From an uncultured Lachnospiraceae bacterium (GTDB taxonomy: Bacteria > Bacillota > Clostridia > Lachnospirales > Lachnospiraceae): a stretch of DNA of 31,449 bases. The position numbers were made by a program, and so were the translations under genes. The notes beneath the pieces were generated by a model, which ran no database searches, was not told where the DNA came from, and saw nothing but the letters and a program-made list of their open reading frames with translations. Shown piece after piece: positions 9,480 through 17,810 of the stretch. The stretch is from NCBI GenBank assembly GCA_910577765.1, contig CAJTOV010000024.1, positions 1 through 31,449 of the forward strand. Direction: 5' to 3'. Every line of letters starts with the position of its first letter. The first letter of the stretch is position 1.

Positions 9480-10205
9480 TTATTTCTTCAGATCATCCCA
9501 GGAGAAATCAGGCCCGCACAAGGGAACGAACATCAGCTGGGTCTTTCCAACGGAAATCTGGTCCCCGTGGTTTAAGGTCACGTTCATCAGGACCACCTGG
9601 TCGTTGACATAGAACAGCTCCCTGGATTCCCCGGGCTGGGCAAAGAAGGTCTTTCCCCTGGGTTCATAGGTGACAATGGCATGGCGGTCCCGGGACACAT
9701 TGGCATCCCCCTCCAGAATCACGTCCATCTGGGCGGAACGTCCGATGAAATTTTTTCCGTTTTTCAGCTCAAAGGCCCTGCCAAGCTGCTTTCCCTCGGT
9801 GCACACCAGCCAGCCTACCACCGGCTCCGTCTCCAGGGTTCCGCCGTAGTAGCTGACGGTCTTGTCGTTGTCCTCCTCCATCCGGGGAACTGCCGGGGCC
9901 GCCGAAGCTGCCGTCACCGCCTGCATCAGGGACACCGGACCATTGCCGGACTTGGGAGCCATCTGCTGGGACGCCGGCGGGGCAGTCTGCTGGGGATTCT
10001 CCCAGAAGCCTACGGTAGGACTGTTATCCGAAGCCCCGCCATAGCCTGGGCCTTTGCCGCCGTAGCCGGTGACATTGCCATAGCCGGTCTGCTCCATGTT
10101 CACCGTCACGTCATCGTCCCCGCCTCCGTCGCTGGCACAGTGGGGACAGCCAGGATACTTGTCCGCGTCGTAGTAGTGTCCGTTTTTGCATTTGGTCAGA
10201 TTCAT
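9480..10205 (-). CDS. Cytoplasmic zinc-ribbon plus FHA protein
   Basis: The 241-residue soluble protein has an N-terminal zinc-ribbon motif (CKNGHYYDADKYPGCPHC, residues 6-23), a flexible Gly/Tyr-rich linker and an FHA domain (~130-235) with NFIGRS and NVSRDRHA. The FHA loop has one residue more than the usual SRxH spacing. FHA domains bind phosphothreonine, which makes this a likely mobile adaptor between the kinases and other operon products. It is closely related in layout to the protein at 19709-20299, suggesting duplication within the operon. The ATG at 10205 follows AAAGGGG, and the gene starts only 2 bp after the pseudokinase stop codon, so the two are probably co-translated. Confidence 0.88.
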   Translation of the reverse strand: MNLTKCKNGHYYDADKYPGCPHCASDGGGDDDVTVNMEQTGYGNVTGYGGKGPGYGGASDNSPTVGFWENPQQTAPPASQQMAPKSGNGPVSLMQAVTAASAAPAVPRMEEDNDKTVSYYGGTLETEPVVGWLVCTEGKQLGRAFELKNGKNFIGRSAQMDVILEGDANVSRDRHAIVTYEPRGKTFFAQPGESRELFYVNDQVVLMNVTLNHGDQISVGKTQLMFVPLCGPDFSWDDLKK

Positions 10206-10207
10206 AT

Positions 10208-11206
10208 CTATACCCCTTTCCTTTTTCCGTCGGAGCGGGTCCGGATTCCCATAAGCCCGTCTCCCCGGTTCTTCATATTCTTTCTGTTTTTCAACTGGCT
10301 TCCCTCTTTGGGCAGCTCCACGGTCACCTCATCCAGAAACCGGTCCTGGAACATCTGGGGAGAATCAATCCGGCAGGACATCTCTTCGTTCATGGCATCC
10401 ACCAGCACATCCAGGGCACACTGGGGCAAAGTTTCCTCCAGCAGCTCAATACTGTCATCCACCGGCTGCCGTTCCCACAGCTCCACCCCCACCAGGGCGG
10501 CCCCCACAATATGGGCCAGGCCGAAACAGTCCGCAGACCGCTGGGCCTTTTCCTCCTGGTAGTCCGGGTCCGGGTCTGTCAGAAACAAGGCCTCGTTGAA
10601 AAACCCGATCTTAAAATTCCCCTGGCCCGTCAGATAGCAGCAGTCCAGGGTCACCTGGCCATGAAGGGTCCGGTTCTGGTAAGCGGCCGCCAGAGGCCGC
10701 ACCAGATTCTTAAGAAGCCGTTTTGTCCTTGCCAGGTCCCAGGGCCCCTCGGTTTCCAGCACATCCCGCAGACTTCTGTCACCCGGATATTCCAGCACCA
10801 TGTAGGCGGTATGGTTCTCCTGAAAGCCTGCCAGCACATTGAGAAGGCCGTGAATCCCGTCCAGACGGACCAGCAGGTCCTTCTGGCCAAGAAAGCAGGA
10901 AATTCCCTTTTCCAGAAGTTCTTCCTCACCGGACTCGGCCTGGACCTGGCAGGAACCGGACCTGCGGACGATCTCCCCGGGAAAATACTCCATCACATAT
11001 ACCTTCTGGGAAAACAGGGCATCCCAGGCCATATACTGGATATCCGCACTGCGGATCTGGCGGCACACACCGATGATATACCTGCCCTGGAGAATGGTTC
11101 CTGTAGGAAGGCAGCCTTCCTCATTTTCCTGTCCGCCCCAGCCGCATAAGGGGCAGACCGGATCATTGACCGCCATCTCGGACATACAGTTGAGACATTT
11201 TTTCAT
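10208..11206 (-). CDS. Zinc-ribbon pseudokinase
   Basis: This 332-residue protein aligns along its length with the N-terminal zinc ribbon and kinase domain of its operon neighbours (CLNC and CPLC at 4-21, then GRYIIG, VMEYFP and TAYMVLEYP), but the catalytic elements are gone. The glycine loop is replaced by VCRQIRSAD. The ATP-binding lysine of the neighbours' AVKEYFP or AIKEYFP is Met72. The HRD motif becomes HGQ (182-184), and DFG becomes GFF (201-203). The frame is intact with a good ribosome-binding site (GGGGGAG), so this is a maintained pseudokinase and not a broken gene. No transmembrane segment is visible. A scaffold or allosteric-regulator role is inferred, as for other pseudokinases such as mycobacterial MviN/FhaA-type partners. 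Confidence 0.85.
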   Translation of the reverse strand: MKKCLNCMSEMAVNDPVCPLCGWGGQENEEGCLPTGTILQGRYIIGVCRQIRSADIQYMAWDALFSQKVYVMEYFPGEIVRRSGSCQVQAESGEEELLEKGISCFLGQKDLLVRLDGIHGLLNVLAGFQENHTAYMVLEYPGDRSLRDVLETEGPWDLARTKRLLKNLVRPLAAAYQNRTLHGQVTLDCCYLTGQGNFKIGFFNEALFLTDPDPDYQEEKAQRSADCFGLAHIVGAALVGVELWERQPVDDSIELLEETLPQCALDVLVDAMNEEMSCRIDSPQMFQDRFLDEVTVELPKEGSQLKNRKNMKNRGDGLMGIRTRSDGKRKGV

Positions 11207-11218
11207 ATCTGCTCCCCC

Positions 11219-13582
11219 TTATCTGGAATCCTTGGGAAGCCGCCTTAAGCTCAGCACGCTGACCACCAGGAAACATACGGTCATACCGGCCAGGATGCCC
11301 CAGCACTGCCATACATGGCCTGCGGTGGCCTCAAAAAACTCCTCCACCTCATGCTCGATCATGGGATACTCCGACTGCATTTTCAAAGGCAGGTCATTGA
11401 GATTCACAATGCTTCCCAGGGCCTCCACGGTCCAGCGGCTTGCCGTTGCGTAGGAGATGAATTTGCCTGCTCCCTCCAGCTTAAAGAGAATCCCGGAGAA
11501 CAGAAGCTGCACAATCAGAAGGAAGGGAGCCACCACCATGGCCTTGTCCCCGGATTTTGCATTGGCAGACACCACAAATCCAAGAGCCTCCGACACCACA
11601 ATCACCATCCACACCGTAAAGATGATCTCCGGAATGTAGCTGTCCAGAAAGATCCCGGCCCCGTCCTTGGCCACTGCCACCATAAAGGAACCGGACAGCA
11701 GCACTGCCTGGACCAGGCCGATGACTGCCTGGACGGAAAACTTGCTGAGTATGTACACCGGCAGCTTTAAGCTGGTCATATATTCCCTGCGCAGGATACT
11801 GCGCTCCTTGCAGATCTCCTGGATGGAGTTGAAAAGGCCGATCCAGATCCCGGAACAGCATAGGGAGAACATCATGGTCTTTGTGTTTTCATACACGTCA
11901 AAGACATTTTCATCGGACACAATATATAGAAGAAGGCCTATGATCACCGGCTGAAGAATCAGGATGCCCAGCCGCATCACATCGTTTTTGATCAGTTCCA
12001 TATACCGGCGCACCAGAATCAGCCACTGGCGGACGGCAGAGGCTTTCCGCACCTGGCTTTTCATGGCATCCTGGGTCTGGCTGTCCGCCACCTGGAGCTC
12101 ATAATCCTTCTGCTGGAATTTGGTAAATTCCCGTTCCCAGGAGGCCGAATCCGCGGACACCGTATTGTAGGCGTCTGCCAGGTTCCGGGTGTCAAAGAAC
12201 ATTTTTGCCTCCTCCAGGGTGCCGGAAAAGCAGCACCTGCCCCCGGTTCCCATCAGGATGATCCGGTCGCACAGATCCAGGTTCTGGATGGTGTGGGTCA
12301 CCATAATAATGGTCTTTTTCTGGGTCTTGGCCAGCCGGTTCAGGGTCCGCATAAGGTTCTGCTCCGTCCCCGGGTCCAGGCCCGAGGTAGGCTCGTCCAG
12401 AAAGAACAGCCTGGGGTCCCCCAGCAGCTCCACCGCAATGCTGGCACGCTTCTTCTGCCCCCCGGACAGCTTGCGGATATAGGTGTCTGCCTGGGCCTTT
12501 AGCTCCACCATCTCCAGGACGCTGTCGATCTGTTTCTCCCGCTCCTGGTGGGACACGTCCTCCGGCATTTTCAGCTTTGCCGTGTACTCCAGCATCCGGC
12601 GCAGGGTCAGGTTCTGGTAGATAATATCCTCCTGGGGAACATAGCCGATAATGGCCTTTAAGTATTTAAAATTATCCAGCAGGTTCATGCCGTTGCAGAA
12701 CACCTGGCCGGTGATGCTCTGGTCAAAGCCGCTGATGGCGTTCATCAGGGTGGTCTTTCCGGCGCCGGAGCCTCCGATAATGGCTACAAACTCGTTGCTC
12801 TCGATCTGGAGATTCACGTCGTGGAGAAGCTCCTTGGGCTTCCCTTTACTGCCTACCACCTTTCCCAGATGCCGGACCACCAGACTGATCCCGTCGGAGG
12901 TGGTCTTGTAGAAAATACGGCCCTGCATGTAGATCATCTGGAAGGCCAGGATCTGGATAATGTCGCACTCCTTTAGCCGTACCTTTCCCCGGACGCTTTT
13001 CCCGTTAAGAAGGGTACCGCCCCGGCCGCTTAAATCCACCAGGTCATAGCCCTCCCCGGCCGGCTCGATGGCCGCCTGGACCCGGGACACGGCCGGATGG
13101 GCCAGGGGAATATCATTGCTGCTTCCCCGCCCCATGGACAGCCGCTTGCGGTTGATGCTGATGCTTTTCCAGGCTTCCGTAGGAAGGCATAAGGAGTACA
13201 GCAGGTACACGGCATCGGCCTTTCCCACACCGCCGATATTCAGCACCATCCCGTCCTTCAGCTGAATCTGGGACGTGCTGTTCTTTAAATATTTTTTGTT
13301 TCTGAGAATATCCACCAGGGTCCCGTTGCTGCTGCCCAGATCCTGATACAGAAGTCTCTGCCCGGAAAGGGTCAGAAGCCCATGGTGGTGGGACACCATC
13401 CGGCTGTCCAGCACAATCTCATTGTCCGAATCCCGCCCGATCCGTATCCGGCTCTTACCGAAACGGCTTAACGGGTAGTCCACCACCTTGCCTCCGGGCG
13501 TAATCACCAGAAGGACTCCTTCCTGCCCGGCCGGCTCCTTCTGGTTCAGCTCCAGGTTCACCTGCATCCTTGATTCCATCAT
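11219..13582 (-). CDS. FHA-FHA-ABC transporter, Rv1747-like exporter
   Basis: The 787-residue protein fuses two FHA domains, an ABC ATPase and an ABC-2-type membrane domain. FHA1 (~46-118) has IRIGRD, SHHH and SSNGT. FHA2 (~147-215) has SMGRG, but SRVQ replaces the usual SRxH. The ATPase (~235-460) has GGSGAGKTT (270-278), signature LSGGQ (372-376), Walker B LFFLDEP and His430. Residues ~530-787 carry about six membrane segments of the ABCG/ABC-2 type. Mycobacterium tuberculosis Rv1747 has the same order and is controlled by phosphorylation by PknF with FHA binding. Here the start overlaps the upstream kinase stop by 4 bp (ATGA), supporting coupling to that kinase. The cargo is unknown; wall glycolipid or polymer export is one guess. 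Confidence 0.93.
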   Translation of the reverse strand: MMESRMQVNLELNQKEPAGQEGVLLVITPGGKVVDYPLSRFGKSRIRIGRDSDNEIVLDSRMVSHHHGLLTLSGQRLLYQDLGSSNGTLVDILRNKKYLKNSTSQIQLKDGMVLNIGGVGKADAVYLLYSLCLPTEAWKSISINRKRLSMGRGSSNDIPLAHPAVSRVQAAIEPAGEGYDLVDLSGRGGTLLNGKSVRGKVRLKECDIIQILAFQMIYMQGRIFYKTTSDGISLVVRHLGKVVGSKGKPKELLHDVNLQIESNEFVAIIGGSGAGKTTLMNAISGFDQSITGQVFCNGMNLLDNFKYLKAIIGYVPQEDIIYQNLTLRRMLEYTAKLKMPEDVSHQEREKQIDSVLEMVELKAQADTYIRKLSGGQKKRASIAVELLGDPRLFFLDEPTSGLDPGTEQNLMRTLNRLAKTQKKTIIMVTHTIQNLDLCDRIILMGTGGRCCFSGTLEEAKMFFDTRNLADAYNTVSADSASWEREFTKFQQKDYELQVADSQTQDAMKSQVRKASAVRQWLILVRRYMELIKNDVMRLGILILQPVIIGLLLYIVSDENVFDVYENTKTMMFSLCCSGIWIGLFNSIQEICKERSILRREYMTSLKLPVYILSKFSVQAVIGLVQAVLLSGSFMVAVAKDGAGIFLDSYIPEIIFTVWMVIVVSEALGFVVSANAKSGDKAMVVAPFLLIVQLLFSGILFKLEGAGKFISYATASRWTVEALGSIVNLNDLPLKMQSEYPMIEHEVEEFFEATAGHVWQCWGILAGMTVCFLVVSVLSLRRLPKDSR

Positions 13583-15642
13583 TCATTCCACCTGTCCCAA
13601 CATTTGTAATTTTCCCGGATGGACCTTCCGCCCCCCACGGCCAGCTTCTCAAGCTGCCCGCTGATCTCCGGCAGATTGCCTCCGTAGGCCTCCAGAAATA
13701 CCTGCTGGAAAATATTCCTGTTTAAGGGAATTCCCTCCAGGCTCCTGACTCCCAGGCTGTTCTGGGCCGTATCCGACAGCATATAGTAAAGCAGCCACTG
13801 GGCAGCCTTCTTCTCATGCTTTCCGGCTCCGGCGCTGACGCTCCAGAGATGGTCCAGCCGGCCCTTCACCCCTTCCTGCTCCAGATACAGCACCGAAAAC
13901 TGTCCCGGTATCTCTTCATACAGAAGCTGGTAATCGCTGGTATCCGAAAGATAATACTGCACCTTTCCTTCCAGGAAATCCCTATAGGCCCCGGAAAGGG
14001 CTTTCTTGTCCGGCCATTTCTTCCGGAATTCTTCCACGCAGTCTTCCCCGAACACATCCTGGTAGATGGTCAGGTCCTCGGGACGGATCACATAGGAGTA
14101 GTCTCCTTCCCCGTCCACCAGATCCTCCAGGGAAGCCGCCTGGAGACCGGTTCCGTCCTCCTGGGCATCCAGACCGGTCCGGACGAACACCAGGGGAAGC
14201 TGGAAACAGAGAGGAAGCTGCCGTTTCTCCGGAAACAGGGTCTCATATTCCGGCAGATAATAGTAGGCGGAAGGATCCTCCATCAGCCGCAGGGTCTCAT
14301 CCAGAGGCTCTAACAGCTCCAGGTAAGCCTCATCCAGGCAGGTACTGTCAAAGACATCCGGCAGGGTCCCGTTTTCTGCCGCTTCCTTAAGCTTCTGCTT
14401 ATATTCCTCCACCGGAAATACGGTTACCTGGCATCCGATACCGTAATCCTTCTGGAAGGCGGCAGTCATATTCTCAAACCGCTCCTGGGCGGATATGCCT
14501 TCCTCCCTGTCATTTTCGTCTGCCGCCACCCACACCTTTAAGGTCACCGGCTTTAGGGTGGAGGCAGTCCGCTGGGTCTGGATCTTCCAGACCGCCCCGG
14601 TTCCCACGGCTGCCAGCACCAGGAAGGTGGCGGCAATCTGCACCAGTCTGCGCTTTCTTCTCCGGGCAATCTCCCGCTGTACGTTCAGCACCCGCCCTTC
14701 GGTCAGGGCCTTTTTGAACTGGTCCGCACTCTGGAAGCGAATTTCCTCCTTCACGGCCATGGCCCGCATTACCGCGTTGCCCATATCCTCCGGAATCTGG
14801 TTATCCAGCTCCTGGGGCGGCTTTAATTCATCCCTCTGGACCCGGTCCGTGGACTCCTGGGGCTTTACCCCGGTCAGGGCAAAGTACATGGTAGCTCCCA
14901 CGGAGTACAGATCCGTATAAGGGCCCTGCCTGCCCCCTGTCATATACTGCTCCGGCGGCGCGTAGCAGGGCGTCAGGATGGAGGTCATATCCGTGGCCTC
15001 CAGACGGGCAGCGCCAAAGTCATAGAGCTTGACCCTGCCGTCCCCGCAGATAAAGATATTGTTGGGATTAATGTCCCTGTGGATAATCTTCTCTTTATGT
15101 ACCTCTGCCAAAGCGTCCAGCACGGCCAGGGTGACCTTGGACGCGGTCTGGGGGCTGACCTTTCCCCCCTGGGACCGGATATACTGCTTGTAAGTCATGC
15201 CGTCCATGAATTCCATGACCATGTAGGCAGTCTCGTTTTCCTCGAAAAAGTCATATACATCCACTACGTTGGGATTGTTCTGGAATTTGGCCACTCTTCT
15301 GGCCTCACTGAGGAAACGGTTCTTTCCGTTCTCATATTCCCGGCTGTTTTTTGCGGAATGGACCCGCACCTGTCTGGTTCCCGGAATGCGGGTGGCTATG
15401 GCGCTGGGGAAATATTCCTTTATGGCCAGCATCTTGCCAAGGGTCTGGTCCCAGACCCGGTACACGATTCCGAAGCCTCCGGCACTTACCTCCTTCCCCA
15501 CCAGATACCGGCCCTGGCCCAGCACCGTACCTGCCGGAAGATAATACAGGCTTGCCGCTTCACTGGTCTGGTCATATCCGCAGTGGGGACAGATATCATA
15601 TCCGTCAGGATACTCCTTCATGCACTGGTAACACCGTGCCAT
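13579..15642 (-). CDS. Ser/Thr kinase fused to an extracellular solute-binding domain
   Basis: The 687-residue protein has a zinc ribbon (CYQC and CPHC, residues 4-21), a complete kinase domain (~46-315; SAGGFG, K75, HRD 188-190, DFG 208-210, YAPPEQY), one membrane segment (~333-352) and an outside domain of ~320 residues. That last part reads as a family-1 (sugar-type) ABC solute-binding protein: it opens with VTLKVWVAADEN, has GTLPDVFDS, and closes with AAQWLLYYMLSDTAQN and EGIPLNRN. Such domains normally deliver ligands to transporters; here it replaces the PASTA repeats and probably acts as a ligand sensor for the kinase. The ATG at 15642 follows AGGAGG. Its stop overlaps the FHA-ABC exporter start. 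The kinase call is firm, the sensor role is inferred. Confidence 0.92.
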   Translation of the reverse strand: MARCYQCMKEYPDGYDICPHCGYDQTSEAASLYYLPAGTVLGQGRYLVGKEVSAGGFGIVYRVWDQTLGKMLAIKEYFPSAIATRIPGTRQVRVHSAKNSREYENGKNRFLSEARRVAKFQNNPNVVDVYDFFEENETAYMVMEFMDGMTYKQYIRSQGGKVSPQTASKVTLAVLDALAEVHKEKIIHRDINPNNIFICGDGRVKLYDFGAARLEATDMTSILTPCYAPPEQYMTGGRQGPYTDLYSVGATMYFALTGVKPQESTDRVQRDELKPPQELDNQIPEDMGNAVMRAMAVKEEIRFQSADQFKKALTEGRVLNVQREIARRRKRRLVQIAATFLVLAAVGTGAVWKIQTQRTASTLKPVTLKVWVAADENDREEGISAQERFENMTAAFQKDYGIGCQVTVFPVEEYKQKLKEAAENGTLPDVFDSTCLDEAYLELLEPLDETLRLMEDPSAYYYLPEYETLFPEKRQLPLCFQLPLVFVRTGLDAQEDGTGLQAASLEDLVDGEGDYSYVIRPEDLTIYQDVFGEDCVEEFRKKWPDKKALSGAYRDFLEGKVQYYLSDTSDYQLLYEEIPGQFSVLYLEQEGVKGRLDHLWSVSAGAGKHEKKAAQWLLYYMLSDTAQNSLGVRSLEGIPLNRNIFQQVFLEAYGGNLPEISGQLEKLAVGGGRSIRENYKCWDRWNE

Positions 15643-15657
15643 GTTCCCTTTCCTCCT

Positions 15658-16464
15658 CTATGCTTTATGGTAATGGATCAGGATCAGGGTAGTATTGTCC
15701 TGACCTCTTAAGGCCTGCTGCATGACCATCCGGTTCATCCGGTTCACCGCCACCTGGGCGCTTGCCCGGTTGTCTATAAGCATGGCCTTGATCTGGTCTT
15801 CATCCAGACGTTTGTAGAGTCCGTCGCTGCATAAGAGAACCATGTCCCCGTCCATCAGCTCCAGAGGCTGGACACTGCGTTCCATCCGCCGGATACCGCC
15901 CATGCCCAGAAAATTGGTCAGGGCATCGCTGCGCTTTGTGACAATCTCATTCTCAAAATACTCCCGGCTGATCTCCCCCCGCTCCAGGGCTTCCTCCAGC
16001 TCCCGGCGGTAATTGTGGTCTCTGGTCACCGTGACCATGGTATCCTCCCGCAGCACATAGATGCGGCTGTCCCCCACAGACACCCAGTCCAGCATTCCCT
16101 CGGACAGAATCACGGCCACCAGGGTACATCCGGCATGTAAGGGCTCTCCCTCCGGGCCGGTCCTGGACGCAACCCACTGGTCCATCCTGGCTGCCTCCCG
16201 GCACAGAAAGCCGGAAAAATCCTCCCTGGGCCGTTCCTCCTGGTAGTCCTCCAGCAGAAGCCTGACCGCGCCGCTGCTGGCAACGGCGCCTCCGTTTAGG
16301 CCTCCCATGCCGTCGCAGACCGCTGCCAGAAGCTGGCGGTCCTCCACAACCAGGCCCGCAAAGTCCTGCTGCTCTTTTCTGTGTCCCAGGATGCTTCCGG
16401 CAGCCGCCTGGACCGGCCCGCCGGCATGCTTTTCCCCCACAGTGATAATATTGGTATTATTCAT
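15658..16464 (-). CDS. PP2C-family Ser/Thr phosphatase
   Basis: The 268-residue soluble protein is a PPM/PP2C phosphatase that removes phosphate from Ser/Thr and needs two metal ions. The motifs seen are KEQQD (~30-34, in place of the common NED), CDGMGG (50-55), SVGDSRIY, LLCSDGLY and the closing GQDNTTLILI. The metal-binding aspartates appear present. The gene overlaps the upstream kinase-FHA gene by 8 bp and ends 16 bp before the next kinase gene, so each kinase is made next to its likely eraser. The start ATG (16464) is read within the end of the preceding gene. It is distantly related to the other PP2C at 20315-21037. Confidence 0.93.
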   Translation of the reverse strand: MNNTNIITVGEKHAGGPVQAAAGSILGHRKEQQDFAGLVVEDRQLLAAVCDGMGGLNGGAVASSGAVRLLLEDYQEERPREDFSGFLCREAARMDQWVASRTGPEGEPLHAGCTLVAVILSEGMLDWVSVGDSRIYVLREDTMVTVTRDHNYRRELEEALERGEISREYFENEIVTKRSDALTNFLGMGGIRRMERSVQPLELMDGDMVLLCSDGLYKRLDEDQIKAMLIDNRASAQVAVNRMNRMVMQQALRGQDNTTLILIHYHKA

Positions 16465-17806
16465 AGGCCACCCCCAGGGTAATGGTACAGACCGTACCTG
16501 CCAGGCCGATCTGCTGGCTGGGGGTATAATGGTATACCTGGTTGGGCGTCAGCCGCCGGCTCTGGACATAGACACCGTTTCTGGATACGTCTGTCAGCAG
16601 AAATTCGTTTTTATTTTCATCATAATACAGCCGGCAGTGTTCCTTGCTGATGGAACGGTCGCCGGGAATCACAATATTGCTTACCTTTACGGACCGGCCG
16701 ATGGTTACATGGGTATTGGCCGGAAGATTCCAGCGGACCCCGGCATAAGTGCCTCCCGTAATCTCCAGAAAGGGCCTGGATTTCTTTTCCTTCAGATGGC
16801 TGCCGGAAGCCGCAGCCACCGGCCCAGGGGTAATCCCCTGGACAAATTCCGCCGCGCTCCTGGTCCGTTCCCTGTAGTCCAGAGCCAGGGCCCTGTCCAG
16901 GGCCTGGGATATCTCCTCCGGCACGTCCGGCCTTAACCGGCTAAGGGGCGTATAGGTCTTATTGCCCAGCCGGTCCATGGCGTCTGGAATCATCACCCCG
17001 GTCATGGCATAATAGCAGGTGCTGGCCAGGGCGTACACATCCGTGTGGGGCCCCTGGCTGCCGTTGCGGGTATACTGCTCCGGAGGTGCAAAGCCGTGCT
17101 TGTATTCCACGGAAAAGTCGCACCGTTCATCCCGGGTCAGCTGTCTGGCGCTGCCGAAATCAATCAGCTTCACGGCCCCGTCCTGCTTCAGACAGATATT
17201 CTCCGGGCTGATATCCCTGTGGAGAATGCCGGTGGTCCTGTGGATAATGTCCAGGGCCGTTCCGATCCGGGCAATAATGTCGGTCACATCCTTCCAGGCC
17301 ACGTTTCCTCCCGTGGCCCGGATTACCCGTTTCAGACTGGTGCCGTCCAGAAACTCCATGGAAAAATAGGCGGTCTGGTTCTCCTGGAAGCACTCCTTTA
17401 CCTGGACCACCTCCGGAATATTCTGGAGCCGTTTCAGGGTCTGGGCTTCATCCATAAACCGCTTTTTCCCGTGTTCAAAATGCTCCTTCTCCGACGGACT
17501 GGAAAGGCACAGGACCGTGTCCCCGGGTCTGCGCCAGGTCATCCCGGAAGGGGCGAATTCCTTGATGGCACAGACTTCATGATACAGATTATCAAAAGCC
17601 TTGTAGGTGATTCCGAAGCCCCCGATTCCCAGGACCCGCCCCATTAGATACCGGTTGCCCAGCAGGACACCAGGCGCCAAAGTCCTGCCGCCTTCCTGGA
17701 TATCCGTCTGCACATACCCGCATTTCTGGCATCTCCCTCCTGCATACTGGAAGGAAAAGCAGTCCGGGCACAAAAGGCTCATATCGGTTGTTGCCATGGT
17801 ATTCAT
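16457..17806 (-). CDS. Cytoplasmic Ser/Thr kinase with C-terminal FHA domain
   Basis: The 449-residue protein has a zinc ribbon (CPDC and CQKC, residues 13-29), a full kinase domain (~52-330; GIGGFG, K82, HRD 196-198, DFG 216-218, FAPPEQY) and an FHA domain (~350-445; VTIGRS, SISKEHC, SRNGVYV). No membrane segment is seen, unlike the other two kinases. A kinase carrying its own phosphothreonine reader could bind its own or partner phosphosites, giving positive feedback or docking. The T6SS kinase PpkA is a loose functional parallel but has a different architecture. The ATG at 17806 follows AGGTGG; a later ATG (Met4) is possible. It sits 4 bp after the VWA gene and overlaps the PP2C gene by 8 bp. 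Confidence 0.92.
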   Translation of the reverse strand: MNTMATTDMSLLCPDCFSFQYAGGRCQKCGYVQTDIQEGGRTLAPGVLLGNRYLMGRVLGIGGFGITYKAFDNLYHEVCAIKEFAPSGMTWRRPGDTVLCLSSPSEKEHFEHGKKRFMDEAQTLKRLQNIPEVVQVKECFQENQTAYFSMEFLDGTSLKRVIRATGGNVAWKDVTDIIARIGTALDIIHRTTGILHRDISPENICLKQDGAVKLIDFGSARQLTRDERCDFSVEYKHGFAPPEQYTRNGSQGPHTDVYALASTCYYAMTGVMIPDAMDRLGNKTYTPLSRLRPDVPEEISQALDRALALDYRERTRSAAEFVQGITPGPVAAASGSHLKEKKSRPFLEITGGTYAGVRWNLPANTHVTIGRSVKVSNIVIPGDRSISKEHCRLYYDENKNEFLLTDVSRNGVYVQSRRLTPNQVYHYTPSQQIGLAGTVCTITLGVAYE

Positions 17807-17810
17807 AGGG

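Noticed and set aside
9681..10562. Long plus-strand frame (293 codons) opposite the FHA and pseudokinase genes
   Set aside because: It is antisense to two well-supported genes, has no family pattern, and is typical of open frames opposite GC-rich codons.
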